Source: Lycium barbarum (Eukaryota; Streptophyta; Magnoliopsida; Solanales; Solanaceae). Taken from it: a stretch of 64,000 nt of DNA. Shown here in pieces: positions 21,384 through 34,000 of this stretch. The DNA is taken from assembly GCF_019175385.1 (NCBI RefSeq), contig NC_083339.1, positions 112,887,601 through 112,951,600 on the forward strand, written 5' to 3'. How positions within the stretch are numbered: position 1 is the stretch's first letter; each line of letters begins with the position of its first letter. The position numbers and the translations under genes are program-made. Under the pieces are notes generated by a model. It was not told the origin of the DNA, did not search any database, and saw only the letters and a program-made list of their open reading frames with translations.

Positions 21384-21963
21384 TTGGAATTCTAAAGTCA
21401 AACCTTAATAAAAGGTATTAGACTATTCTTTGTGTACGTCACGCGTGCATCACATGGGCATTCCATATCGATTAGTAGAAAAAAATTTAAAATCCTATGT
21501 ATTTGTTAAACCATGTGTGTGAGGTATACAACAAAAATAAAAAGGCTCTACACTGAACTACTTATATTACAAGTATTATTTAGTTCTAGAATAAACTGTA
21601 AGATTCATAGATCAAATATATCTATTTTTTTAGTGTCCAAACGGTGGATGCCAAAAGGTTTCATGGCACAAGGTCTAACCATCAGAATTTAGTAATGCCA
21701 GAGAAGGAACAATTTAATGGAAACCAATGTAGCTTCTACCAATGCCGGTTTGAGAGCTATCAAGACACACTAAATACACACAAAGGATGTCAGTTTTACA
21801 GGGTGAAATTGTTGGAAACATTGATTTCATATTTTGGGACACAACAACTATCTTTCAAAACACAATTCACTATGATCAACCACAGGTAGATGAGAAATTA
21901 CCTCAAGTTCTGGATTCAGGGAAACATTACGGAGTTGAGACGATCCTACCTCCACAGTAACTC
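21384..21963 (+). repeat. Copy 1 of a ~600-bp direct duplication
   Basis: Strongly similar to 22251-22862, with the same block order from 'ttggaattctaaagtcaaac' to 'ctccacagtaac'. The copies are 867 bp apart and differ by scattered substitutions and small indels. Contains the pectinesterase pseudogene fragment at 21631-21963. Confidence 0.85.
21631..21963 (+). pseudogene. Pectin methylesterase pseudogene fragment, copy 1
   Basis: After a T-rich tract ending in AG, an exon-like stretch encodes pieces of a plant pectinesterase catalytic domain. In order these are SVQTVDAK, FMAQGLTI (in another frame), PEKEQ, FYQCRFESYQDTL, CQFYR and then DFIFWDTTTIFQN after a frame change. In active enzymes the QDTL motif is followed by the catalytic DFIFG segment. 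Here the glycine after DFIF is Trp, the reading frame changes between CQFYRVK and IDFIF, and another change lies near FMAQGLTI. The enzyme would de-esterify cell-wall pectin, but this copy cannot. No flanking pectinesterase exons were recognised. Confidence 0.75.
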
Positions 21964-22250
21964 CTCCATAACATTCTTTCTACATAGTGAAATAAGACAC
22001 CACAAGTTCTCAGCATATTGACAGCCTAGTACTTTCAAACTATTTATTCGCCGGTTTTAATATAATTTTAATTTTAATTATTTGATTATCTTATTCAACA
22101 CATATTTAACCTTTCATATGTCGATCATTTGTGTTCTACAAAAATGTAAGAAACATAGAATCTGAAAATGATAGTACTTGGATTAACTCTTGCATAGTGT
22201 TTTTGATAATGTGCCTTCAGTTAAGATTGTAAGTTTTTGTTTCCTGTTTG

Positions 22251-22862
22251 TTGGGATTCTAAAGTCAAACCTTAATAAAAGGTATTAAAAACTATCTTTT
22301 GTGTACGTCATGTGTCCATTCTATGCATCACATGTCCATATGCGTCGTGTGTGCATCCCGCTTTAATTAGTTTAAATTTTGTAAAAATCTTATGTATTTG
22401 TTAAAATATTTGTATGAGGTATACCAAAAATAAATAATTAAAAGGCTCTACACTGAACAACTTATATTACAAATATTATCTGGTCCTAGAATAATCTTTA
22501 AGATTCATAGATCTAATATATGTATTCGCTTTAGTGTACAAGTGGTGGTTGCCAAAGTTTTCATGGCACAAGGACTAACCATAAAAAATCCAACAATGCT
22601 AAAGAAGAGATAGTTTAATGTGAATCAATGTGGCATCTACCAATGCCGGTTTGAGAGCTATCAAGCCATGCTAAAAACCCACGATGGATGTCAGTTTTAT
22701 AGGGTGAAATTGTTGGAACCATTGATTTCATATTTTGGGACACAACAACTATCTTTCAAAACATAATTCTCTATGATCAAACACAGGTATCTGAGAAACT
22801 ATCTCAAGTTTCGAATTCGAGAAAACATTATGGAGCTGAGATGATACTTCCTCTACAGTAAC
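22251..22862 (+). repeat. Copy 2 of the ~600-bp direct duplication
   Basis: Partner of 21384-21963. It is cut on the right by the E1 LTR, which starts at 22864. The spacer between the copies, 21964-22250, is AT-rich with no gene. Confidence 0.85.
22533..22862 (+). pseudogene. Pectin methylesterase pseudogene fragment, copy 2
   Basis: Encodes VAKVFMAQGLTIKN, then after a TAG the blocks YQCRFESYQ, GCQFYR and, in a shifted frame, EIVGTIDFIFWDTTTIFQN. The same frame change between CQFYRVK and EIVGTIDF and the same Trp after DFIF are present in copy 1, so both defects predate the duplication. The QDTL motif is altered to QAML here. It ends where the E1 LTR begins. Confidence 0.75.
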
Positions 22863-22863
22863 A

Positions 22864-25642
22864 TGTAACAACCCGTTTAGTCGTTACTACTTTCTCGATG
22901 ATTTTGACCTTTTCCCGAGCTTGTTTAGCTCACATTTGATCCGAGGGGATCGTTGACACATTTTACGAGGTGTTTGGTTTGATTTGGGTGATTTTTTGGG
23001 AAAATTGAGCTTAAAGCAAAAAAGAGTTGACTCAAAGTTGACTTTTAGGTAAACGAATCTTTTTCGGGAATCCATCGATTCCAAAAGGTCTAGATTGTCA
23101 TTTAAAACTTGTGTGTATATTTGGTTCGGTTCCCAATGCACTCGGGTGCATTTTGGGACTTGGGTAGGAAAGTTAGTTTTGAGGTATCGGGGGTTGACTC
23201 GGTCAACGAGACCTTCGATGGGAAATCCAAGGCCACGAGTGCGTTCGTAGCACATTTTTATGTATATTTGCATATTTGGTTTGTGTAAGGAATGTTCCGG
23301 GATGGTTTCGAGGGTCGATTTCAAGTTTGGGAAGACACCGAAATTTTCTGGTATCTTGTGGTCGCTTTGGTGCGGAAGCGCGCACAAAAGCAATGCCCGA
23401 ACCACTAAAGCGATGGCCGACCCACTGAAGCGGTAGCGCGAAAGCGCCGGCCTGTCCATAGAAGCGGCCGACGGAACAACTTTCTATTTAAATGCCTTAT
23501 GAAAACCCTTCTTCCTCCCATTCCTAAATTACATTTCCTTGGAATCTTAGAGGCGATTTGAGAAGGGTTTGGTCAGATTTCCCATGAGGGTAAGTTCTCT
23601 AATCTTAATCTCTTTCATTTACCTTCCCTAAGTAAGAATTCATGGTAGATAATCCTTAGAACTTGGAAGAATAAGAGAGGGTTTTGGGGTTTATTTCTTC
23701 AATAAATTGTTAATTATAAAACCTTGAATTGTTGGTGGGTTAGGCTTGATTAAGCATGAAATTGATGACTAGAATCTATTATTGCATGATTCCTTCCTAA
23801 TTAGTGGCTAATTTGTGAGAATTAAAGTTAGGGTTTATACCCAAATTTTGGGGGGTTTTGCCTAGACTCCGAATTTAAGTAAATTGTTGGTTCTTTTAGC
23901 TTGATATTGATGGGGATTGATCCTAGAGCTTTAATTTGATGTTGAGACCTTTAGATTCCTAATTTCACCATTTTAGTTCATAAACCCTATTTCATAAGTT
24001 GGGAATTTGGGTCATGAATAGAAGTAGGGTTTGAATGATGTTCTTCTTAATTCTAATTTCATGATTTGAATATGCTGAGACTTTCATTATATCGAGGCTC
24101 AAAGAAAAGGGAAGACTAAGGTGTGATTGTTGGAGACTTGTTGTTCGGGCTTCCAGGTACGTTATGGTTTACCTTATGGTAAGACTTCGATTAGCGAAGC
24201 ATATGTTTAGATGATATTGTTGGAGAATGCATGTAAGCCTTCGGGTACGAAGTCGGGATGAATATTGTCTTAAGTTGGACCTTCTTGTATGATTTGGGGG
24301 CTAGCCACCCCATTATGTTGTTGACTCATCTTGATTTATTTACTTGTTGGTTCGTTGATACGTTGATACATTGGTAATTGTGGCTAGTGATATATCATGG
24401 ATTTGATATTGCGATACTTAGTGATATATCATGGATTTGATATTGCGGTACTTAGTGATATATCATGGATTTGATATTGCGATACTTACTCATTCAATAC
24501 TGATATGAGAATGATGATTCATTGTGGCTTATTGTGTAGCCTTACTGTTGATGTTACTTGTGTGCCATGTATGGTACTGTTTCGGATTACATTATTTGTA
24601 GATATCATATTTCATCATATTCGTATGCATTTCCATAATACATTTACATATGTATGCTGCTGGTACTAATGATGATATATGAGAGAGTGTAGCCTTTGAG
24701 GTTTCTGCCGAAGGGCGTAACAGAGAGATGAGTGTTCGTTGCTTGAGGTTTCTTGCCAGGAACAATAGAGTGTCCGATGCTCGAGGTCTCTGTCGGGATC
24801 GTGGTAGTGTGCTTGTGATCCGAGGTCATATTTCGAAGCGAGTGGTACATGGACTTTGCGGGTCCCTCATGGATCATTATCACTGAGACGTGGAGTCATT
24901 CCGTCCAGGACATGTTGTAAAAAGTTGTATATACATTGCATTCATCCTGCATACATTGTTGTATTGCATTGTATCTTGGTTTCTATTGATCATTGTGATG
25001 TTACTGTGATGTACTGGTTCGGATTGCTATACTGAGACTTCGCACCATTGGGTTTAGATGCTACAACATAGGTGATGACTTATATCGTGGATATGGCTTA
25101 TTGTTGATTTGTACTTATTGGTTTATGTGTTTATCTTTCTTTGTTGTCTTTATATACGTTAGCTAGTCTTAGTCGGCCTATGATACCTACCAGTACTTAT
25201 TGTTTGTACTGACCTACACTTGCTGCATTCTTTTATGAATGCAGAGTATCAGGTGGGATCGACGTCTACCCCTCGTGGCTGAGAGTTCGAGGTTGTTCAT
25301 ACGAGTCTTGTTGGGGTGAGCACGTGGACACTTCACTACCCGGAGACTCCTCTTTATTTATGTCTTATTTGATATTCTGAGACATATTGAGACTATTGAT
25401 GTATTATTATTATTCAGACTTGTAGTAGTTAGTTAGTTGCTCTTGTATAACAAGACCAGATACTGGGGTAGATTTCTTTTGTTACTGCTTCTTTATATTA
25501 TTATCGTGAGACTTCCGTTATTCTATTTTCTTTCACTTATTATTGATCTATTCGTGTGTTTATGAAATGTTGGGTTAAGGGTCCGCCTACCGAGGTGGGA
25601 AAGGTAGGTGCCCTCATGACTTAGTGAAATAGGGTCGTGACA
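22864..25642 (+). repeat. E1 5' LTR (2.78 kb)
   Basis: Starts TGTAACAACCC and ends GGGTCGTGACA, the same termini as the A, B and C LTRs. It contains a GC-rich palindrome cluster (about 23,370-23,470), a TATA-like CTATTTAAATG at about 23,485 and a 3 x 34-bp tandem repeat at 24385-24486. Open frames on the minus strand here (up to 190 codons) are chance frames shared with the other LTRs. Confidence 0.85.
24385..24486 (+). repeat. 3 x 34-bp tandem repeat in E1 LTR
   Basis: The unit starting TAGTGATATATCATGGATTT is repeated at 24385, 24419 and 24453, nearly identical in all copies. Confidence 0.9.
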
Positions 25643-25645
25643 AGT

Positions 25646-25658
25646 TAGCATCAGAGCC
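25646..25658 (+). other. E1 primer-binding site
   Basis: TAGCATCAGAGCC, three bases inside the LTR end. It differs at two positions from the initiator-methionine tRNA complement (TGGTATCAGAGCC). Confidence 0.6.
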
Positions 25659-28600
25659 TTAGGATACTGGTCTATAATACAAGAGCGTATCTAGTAGAGT
25701 CTCGTGGATCGGTATGATGAGCTCCGTACTTATCTGCGAGAGGATATATGACATTTAGGAAACTTCCAATTCTTTCATTCTCTTATGAAACTTCATTCCA
25801 ATTGGTATCTAACATGGTTGTCAGGATTAGGTTGCAATTGATGCGAGGGCGAAATTCGTGTTCAATTGTGAAAGGAAAAGGGGGTTCGGCATGACAGAAC
25901 GATACCGATGGAAGTGTTTATCTGAGCTATAGTTATTACGGAGTATTGGATCTACTGGAAATAATTAGGCATGATTTGGTAATAGTCATACTTTCAGGTT
26001 CACGTGATATCTCGGGAATATGGTACTAAAGGTCATTATCAATATAAGCTCATTGATGTTAAAGGACTACATTGTTATTAAGTGAATGTTATCGGCACAT
26101 CGTTGATTGGTAAATTTTATTGGGTTGTAGACCTTTGAGGAGCTAGTAATCGATTGATAGAAATGACTTCAATTATGGGCGAGTGTGATGAGTTAATAAC
26201 TTGAGGAGTTACTGGTTGTTTCACTTAGATTTGAGGAGAAATATGGATGTTGTTTTATGGTTTGTTTGGCTTAGATGGATGACTAGTTTAGAGGATCGAG
26301 TGGATTTGAGTGTTTGTTGGTTAGTAGTGATAAAGAGATTTGAAATGAAATATGGGAACTGAAGGATTGCAATGAGGCATCATGCTATCGGGTTTAGGGG
26401 ATTAAGGTTCGTAAGACTTGAGATGAGGTAATATGGGTACTTTAGTCGTGTTTGGATTGCGGGAACATTATATCATGACGTACAGTAAGGGGTGTGATCG
26501 ATGAGGTTGATTGTTGTTTTCGAGGTTAAGGGTAGAAAGGAAATCGCTAAAGCAAGAGTTAGTGATGTGAGAGCTTAGTTATGATTGGACAGTATAGAGT
26601 GGGCTTGTGAGTTTATGGATGAGTTGTATGTTCGGTTATGTCATAGACTGATAGAGGTTAGTGGTAGACTAAGGTTGGGAACCTTGGTTTCGTTGTGTAA
26701 ATTTGACTAGATCCCGCTACTAATGGTGCTATTACTCGGCTTATGTGATTGAATAAAAAGGATTGGCATGCGAGTGGTTAGAGGTGTTCAGATTCAATAA
26801 TTGAGGTAAGAGGTGATTCTTTGAGGACTAGTAATGTTAAGGATTTGAGTAAGGGATTCGTAAACATGGGTACTTGAAATGGTGGATCAATGAGGGGTTG
26901 ACTGAGTTAAGTTCGAAATAAAAATTCAGAAAGTGAGTAAGGAAATTTGGGCAAGGACGCTTCAGTAAGATACATGAGGATATTAGTAATATTGTTATGT
27001 GATACGCCGAATTTAGAGAGTGTTTAGTTTAGAGTGGTAAGCATTAAGAAAACGCTAATGTGCATAGTGTGTGGTACGATCCTATCTCCAGGATTAATTT
27101 GGCTAGTTTACAATATTTATTATTATGTGGTATTTGATGGAGTGGATTCAAGGATTGATTACAGTATCGATGATCGTGAAGTAATTAGAAATTGGGAAAT
27201 TGACGAGTCGAGAAAAGGTATAGTTGATTGTGAATCGATAAGAAAAAGGTACAACTTGGGGATTTCTTGGGTCAGTATGGATTGTGGTGTCGTTTTCTTG
27301 CATATTCCAGTTAAGATGTGATATGATAGAGTTCCGTGAGGTTTATGATCAGCGACTAGTGAGAAGCATATTTCAGTGAACCGAAATGTTGAGGTTTATA
27401 AGAAGTGGCTTGGTGGTACACCGTCGGATAAGTTTCATAACATTCTAGAGTGGATAGGTTAGCATGCTTTAAGAGAGAAGATCTGTGGAATCCCTATCAT
27501 GCGAGGATTAGAGTTATATTTTTTAGGCGAGACCCTACTCGTGGTAATATTTTATGTTGCAAGTAATATTGACTGGACATTTTGGGTAAGAACTTTTGGT
27601 TATTAAAGAGTTGGGGGTAATTGCGTGAGATGTAGAGCGGCAGTGTAAGATTGGATACTTTCATAGAATTTACGAGCATATCGAGGTGATACTATGGGAG
27701 ATTGATGGTTACAGGGGCATTACATGCGGCTATAGGTTTTAAATCGAAAAGTTCTAAGTGTATCAGATTTGTGTATCGGGTAAAGGTTGAGAAACATGAA
27801 GATTGGAATAATGTGTAGCTCTTCGGTACTAATTTAATGACTTGGATAGGACTCAACTTGTGGAGTCAAGGGTAATAGGCATGATTTGTTATGCGTGAGG
27901 AAAAGATTAGAATTGACCGCCACAGATGTTCCATAGGACTGTGATTGGTTTCGATAATTCGGAGTCGGTTTGAATGACTATTAGTGGTACTCAAGAGTGG
28001 TACATTCATTCAAGGTTGAAATTGTTCGAGTTAAGCTTGTTAGGCTATGTCTATCTTCCAAAGAGGATCTTTGGTTTTCCAGTAAAAGTCCTATAAAGAT
28101 TCGATGAGTTTTGGTTCAAATGTGGCGTATGAAAGGATTATCGAGTTTTATCAGGGCTTACAAATGAATTTAAGGATATTGTTACTAAGAACAACTTGAA
28201 TAGGATAATGGTTTACAATGAGCTTAGTACAAATTTGAGGAGGAACTGTTGCATGAGAGGCCTTTATAGTGATCAGTTGGGTTCCGACGGACTTTGCTCG
28301 GCGGGATATCAGTAGTATGGTTCCTATATTGTGATTTGAAGGTTTAAGAAGACTTGAAACTAGCCAAGTTGACTGTTAGTTAGATCAGTTTTGATGGAAT
28401 TGTGTAGATATCTCAGATGGATCAAGGATTCTTTCTCGTGAGAGTGAGTCATGGTTTTAGTTTTTTATTGTGTGTGATCATGTATTTCTAAGAAATCACG
28501 GTGCCGAAAATGGATTTAGCAAGTGCAAAAGAAAGGTTAGCGGGATTAGAATATCTTCCCAGGTCAGAATATGCTATGGTTTGTGGCCATGTTTCAAAGG

Positions 28601-29173
28601 ATTGCATTGGTTTGGGGAAGTGTTTGTGGGGCCAATTGATCACGTTCAGAGTTGCAGTTTTATCAAATCTGAGAATACGATCAAAAGCAATTCGTTCGAG
28701 GATTAGTTGCGAGGGAAATTTGAATACAGAGATATGAGTATTGGAGCTTGAGCTAAGTTTGAGAGTAGTGACTGATAAAATGAGCGATCAGGTTTTTCTG
28801 AATATTACACCTAATAAGGGTGTCGTGCGATGTGGGAAGGAGAGCAAGTGAACCTGAGGTGTATTGGCCTGCTTGAGACTATCCCTTGTGTTGATCCTCT
28901 ATTTTATGAGTTAGTTTTCACCAAGCCGGTCAGGTGTTCATCCGGTCTTTCATGTTTCTCTGTTGAAGAAGTACCATTCTAATGGTTCTTGTATCATTAC
29001 CATTCTAATGGTTCCTGTATCATTCATTGGATTCAGTTCTGAGCGATGAGAATCCTTCCTTGTAGGAGGAGCCCAATATGTGTTCGAGATATCTCCAGTT
29101 GTTGCGGGCTCAAGTATCTTTCCCCGTTCTCCTCCTTGTCGCTCAAGGACCAGCGATTGTTTAATTGGTATTT

Positions 29174-29936
29174 TACATAACGACCCATTTGGTCGTTACT
29201 TCTTTTTCGATGCTTTTTACTTTTCCCAGAGCTTGTTTTGCTCACATTTGACCCGAGGGGACCATTGACACGCTTTTTGAGGTATTTGGATTTGATTTGG
29301 TTGACTTATTGGGAAAATTGGGCTTAAAGTGAAAAAGAATTTACTTTTGGGTAAACGTACCTTTTCTGGAAATTCGTCAATTTCGAGAGATCTGGATGGT
29401 CATTTAGAACTTGTGTGTATAATTGGTTTGGTTCCCAATGCACTCGGGTGCATTTTAGGACTTGGGTTGGAAAGTTAGTTTTGAGGTATCGGGGGTTGAC
29501 TAGGTCAACGAGACCTCCGATGGAAATTTCGAGGCCACGAGTGCATTCATAGAGCATTTTTATGTATATTTGCATATTTAGTTTGTGTCCGAGAGGTTTC
29601 GGGATGGTTTCGGGGGTTGATTTTAAGTTAGGAAAGACACCAGAATTTTCTGGTGTCTGGTGGCCTCTTTGGTGCGGAAGCACGTGCGAAAGCTTTAGCC
29701 AAACCGCTAAAGCGGTAGCGCGAAAGTGCTGGCTTGTCCGCTGAAGCGGCCAATGGACCAATTTTTTTTTTTTTAAAATGCCTTATGAAAACCCTTCTTC
29801 CTCCCATTCCTAAATTACATTTCCTTAGCATCTTGGAGGCTATTTGAGGAGGGTTTGGTCATATTTTTCATCAGGGTAAGTTCCCTAATCTTAATCTCTT
29901 TCATTTACCTTCCCTAAGTAAGAATTCATGGTAGAT
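29174..29936 (+). repeat. E1 3' LTR, 5' part only
   Basis: Starts near TACATAACGACCC and follows the 5' LTR for about 760 bp to AATTCATGGTAGAT, where a poly(T) run marks the LINE insertion. The start is mutated relative to TGTAAC. The rest of this LTR is not found in the window. Confidence 0.75.
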
Positions 29937-30460
29937 TTTTTTTTATTGTTTTTGAATGAAAACCACCAAACAATGTTTGGCAGTGCTTTATTAAAATAGA
30001 GTTTTCTGTACAAGCAAGGAAAAGAAAAGAAAATAAGCAACATTCAGAAAAGCAGTAGTAAAAGTGTAAACTACATCAAAAGAATGTATAGAAGGTTGTC
30101 TACTGCAGATCCTTTGGCCTTGACTTGACACCATCTCAAACACCTACAAGCTCTCACCAGGTGCTATGGTTAAAAAGTCTGATGAATAATGATTCAGGCT
30201 TCCAGGATGGAGTAGGATTCTTCCATCATTTCTTCAAATCCAACTGTTGTCTCCTTGACATTATTTTGCACTTTGTTTGTCATTGTCTTTAGTTGTCTTA
30301 AATGAATAGGTCTTTAGAAGTATTACAAAGGAATGAGCATGTACACATGCTAATACCACTCTCTTAATCCTGCCAAAAACATTTTCATTCAAGTATATAC
30401 TGCTACTCATGGCATGTGTAACTGTAGCCATATTGTTGCTACTGAGCTCCAATGTTACTG

Positions 30461-31030
30461 TTAATCTCCAGGAATGTGATGATCCTTAGCTTGCCTAATT
30501 TTCATGTATGGTATTTGTGCCTTCTCTATGTTCAGAATTTGCCTTGCTTTCATAGGAAATGAATTGAAACTGTCAAACTGATGAACACCTGCAAAATCAA
30601 AAACATAGTTAGTTAAAAAATCAACCGGATCATTTCCTTCTCTCAGAAAATGCTCCACCCTCACTTCCTTATCCCTCCTCAATCTTGAGGTATCATTTAT
30701 GATCATTGATATATTCCATGGAGCCTCCTATTGTCCTGTTAAGATCATTTTCATTGTCATAGAGTCTGTTTCCATCACTACTGGTAGCAAGCTGTGTGCA
30801 ACACAATATTTGAGACCCTCCTGCAACGCCATTAGTTTAGCCACCAACTTTGAACCATCTGAAATTCTTCTAGCTACTGCATATTGTAAATCACCTGTTG
30901 CATTTCTAATATAAAAGGCCACAGAACTTGATCTAGGATTTCCTCTAGAAGCTCTATCAGAGTTACATTTGAACCAACCTGGCATAAAAAATTCCCATTC
31001 ACTGTCTTGCTCACAATTCTTGGCCTGCAT
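30461..31030 (-). pseudogene. LINE RNase H domain (broken)
   Basis: Encodes WFKCNSDRASRGNP, RRISDGSKLVAKLMALQEGL and VVMETDSMTMKMILTGQ, then an in-frame TAG at about 30,725. The same frame then continues with RRDKEVRVEHFLREGN and PVDFLTN. This is the plant RVT_3 type RNase H found at the end of L1 ORF2. The first Asp (NSD) and the ETDS Asp are kept, but the acidic residue expected in the VAEA-like helix reads VAKL. Confidence 0.8.
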
Positions 31031-31072
31031 GCTTCAAAAACTTGCAGGATTTGAGAAATGCATCTTGGTAGG

Positions 31073-34000
31073 TGTTACGGTTCGCTTTTACGCGGTTGCT
31101 AAAAGGCTACTACGAACTTGTTGGTGCTCTTTCGGACTTATTTTGAAAAAGAGTCGCCATTTAATTTTTAGGAAATTAGGAAAACCAGTTTCGAAGGATT
31201 TATTCATATATAGTGAAAAAAGCTTTCGTAATCCAGAGTTCTAGGTAGGGTTTCTGATGATTCCCTAGGGAAGGTGTTAGACACCCCAGTATTAAGGATC
31301 CGTACTATACCATTGACCTATGAGTTCCAATGTGTGAATATTTGCATGAACTGCTTATTTAAGTGTAAAATTTTCGCATTTATAAAAGCTGCCATTTTTG
31401 TGGCATATTATGGTTTTAAGAAAAATTGAGTATATTTCCCTTATATATGGGTTATTTTAAGTGGGATTTATAGCATCCTAATAAGTGTAATTCCTCTTAA
31501 ATATGAGGATAATAGGTTTTTGTAAAAAAGAGTTGTTTGTTATAAGATCGGCAAAAAGTATATTCGTATTTTAGTTCATGCCTTAATCCACACTTGGTTC
31601 GGGTTAGCCATATATACGTCCAAACACCTCTCCTAGTACCTCGTGATTACAAATATGTTTCCAATTTTATTAAGCAAAAACGTCTTCAGCACTTTGTTTT
31701 AAAAGTCCAACTTGGTTCAGCATTGGGTCGTAAAAGAATGGATTCAATTTGCAATGAATAACAAGCGAAAACACACTTTTTGAAAGCAAAGGATTTAAAC
31801 CATATAAACTTATGTCCATTTAAAGAAAAAAAAATGGGTTGTCGATTTTTGAATAAGAAAATGTAATGGGTTCTGGCCCAAAAAATGCATCTTGTTTATA
31901 CCATTTCTGAAAAGGGGCATTCAGGACTGGGCTTTGATAAAAAAATCTTGACTTGTTGCGACATAGTAATTTGATGGACTCTGGCTCGAAACTCAGTTTT
32001 TTGTTTATGTGGACTTAGTCCAAAGCAACGCCAGTTTTTCCAAATAAAGTGTAGCATTTTGGTTTAGAAAATATTAACCGTAACTTGCACAAAATCTCTC
32101 ATTTTAACAACTGGTTATATAATGAAAGCAACAATGTATCCCTTTTAATTCTGAAAACGATAGGACAAGTAATTTTTGTGACAAACGTTGCATGCCAACA
32201 TCTACCAACTTTTCCTGGAAATCTAAGTTTATTTTATGTAAACCCATTTGATTTACCTCTTAAAAATCCTTTTGAAAATAAGAAAACGAGACAGGATTTG
32301 AAAATTCATGAAGGAGCCTAAGGTCAAACTAAACGGCTTAAGTACTGTTTGCCTAAAACGTCTAATTCTAACCATTCGGTTTTCAATAGTAATGTGAGTT
32401 TACAAATACTAATACAAACAAACATAAGGTGTAATAATAATAAAATGACTTGGGGCGTGCCAAGCCTCTTAACCATTTTCACCTATGGTTGGACCTTCGT
32501 ATCATTTTCACCCATGATTGGGCCTTCAATATATTTTCTTCCATTTACTCTCCTTGGACTCGATAGGTTTGAAAAGAATTATCCTATTGGGCCTTTGGAT
32601 GGCCCAATAAGGTGCTTGTTTCTTTGACCTGAATGGCCATGCAAGGAGTGAAAAAGGAGAGAAGTACCAAATTAGAAAAGCAATCTCTGATCCTATCAAG
32701 TTGTAAAAATATACATTTAACATCCAGAAATACAGGAGAATTAACCACAATTACCCTAACACAATGCCTTGTCCACAAATGTGTTCTTGTGCTTTATGGG
32801 CTGAGAGTTTTGGAATGGGCTTAGGGTGGTTGTCACTATTCTTATTCCTAGTGCCGCACAAGTTTCAAGAGGTTTCGTGAACCTCAGACATGGCTGACAC
32901 TGGGAAAAGGTTAGACCAACCCCAAAGGATCCTCAACACTTTACCACATCAATACAAGTACACATACAGACAGGTACTGCGGGGTAACAAGTTTATCAAC
33001 ATAAAACACAACATTCCCAAGTGTAGGAGAAACAAATCAACAGTTTAAAGTCTGAGGTGTAAGCAATACAAACCTGGGCAACATCACTGATGTCTAATGA
33101 ACATAACACAGAACAAAAATGCATAGTTCAGTCATAAGCTCTTCTTCAAACTGGGACAACAATTCAACACCACAACCTTTACAGAGTCACATGAAAATAT
33201 ACAGGGTGGATAAATTCTAAGTGGGGACTCTAATATAGATATGTACTGCATATACAAAGAGGGGAAAGAAACAAGTCCAAATAAGATAATGATATGACAC
33301 ACAACATATTCATAAAAATGGAATTGGACTCCCAAGGCAAGTATAGAAAAAAAAACTGAGAAATTCTAGACAAAATACTAGGTAAAAGGGAAAGCATCAT
33401 ATGATCACTTATAATTCCAGCCTAGCTAGATTTAAACTCTAAACCTCCATGATCCCTTTTATTTAACTAGTTACGCATGAGCAATTAATTTTACCCATTT
33501 CTTATTCAACAATTTACTCACAAAACACAGAATGAATTAAGTCGCAAACACCTAACTTTTTTTATAGTAAAGGGACCTTATTAACCTGATTATATGTAGT
33601 CTAAGGTCAAATAGTTAATTAATCAGATACTCATAGCAAATTGGGATCACAAACTGATTATTATTCTAAAGATAATATGGGGAACTGATCACACATAAAC
33701 AAGAATGTCAGGAAAGAGAACTAGGCTGCAGGTTCTAAATTCTTAAAATAACTCAAGAAGTATTTCATAGTTTGCAGATTCACACAATACCTAGACTCCA
33801 CATAGATTGGACTTCAAATAAGTTCACAGAAAATGATAAAGAATTCAAGACCATGACATAATGACCAAAAGCAGCCTTGGGTTAACAAATAAATAGTCTA
33901 TCAGTTATCACATGGTTTTATACTTTAAAAGAAGCTTGCAAATTTAATAAGCTAAAATTGTATCCCTATACTAATACAAAAATAAGAAAACACTTTTATA

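Larger units (their letters stand above)
22864..29936 (+). mobile_element. E1: non-autonomous Ty3/gypsy LTR retrotransposon with replaced interior (LARD-like)
   Basis: 5' LTR 22864-25642, a primer-binding-like site just inside, a gag-like start (ATG at 25814 encoding MVVRIR), about 3 kb with no sustained coding frame, and a remnant of the pol end (about 28,925-28,980, encoding GVHPVFHVSLLKKYH in one frame). The 3' LTR starts at about 29,174 and is interrupted at 29,936 by a LINE. The LTR ends, leader and pol tail are related to chromoviruses A-C, but the middle is not. This fits a large retrotransposon derivative that would depend on proteins supplied in trans. Confidence 0.75.

Noticed and set aside
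22887..23459. 190-codon minus-strand open frame, with similar frames at 29,324-29,761 and about 37,694-37,906
   Set aside because: They lie inside related LTRs on the strand opposite to the element, have no domain, and their reading frames are not kept between LTR copies.
27034..27321. 95-codon frame with a hydrophobic start in E1
   Set aside because: Isolated frame in the coding-free interior of E1, no homology recognised. A membrane protein gene there would need independent support.
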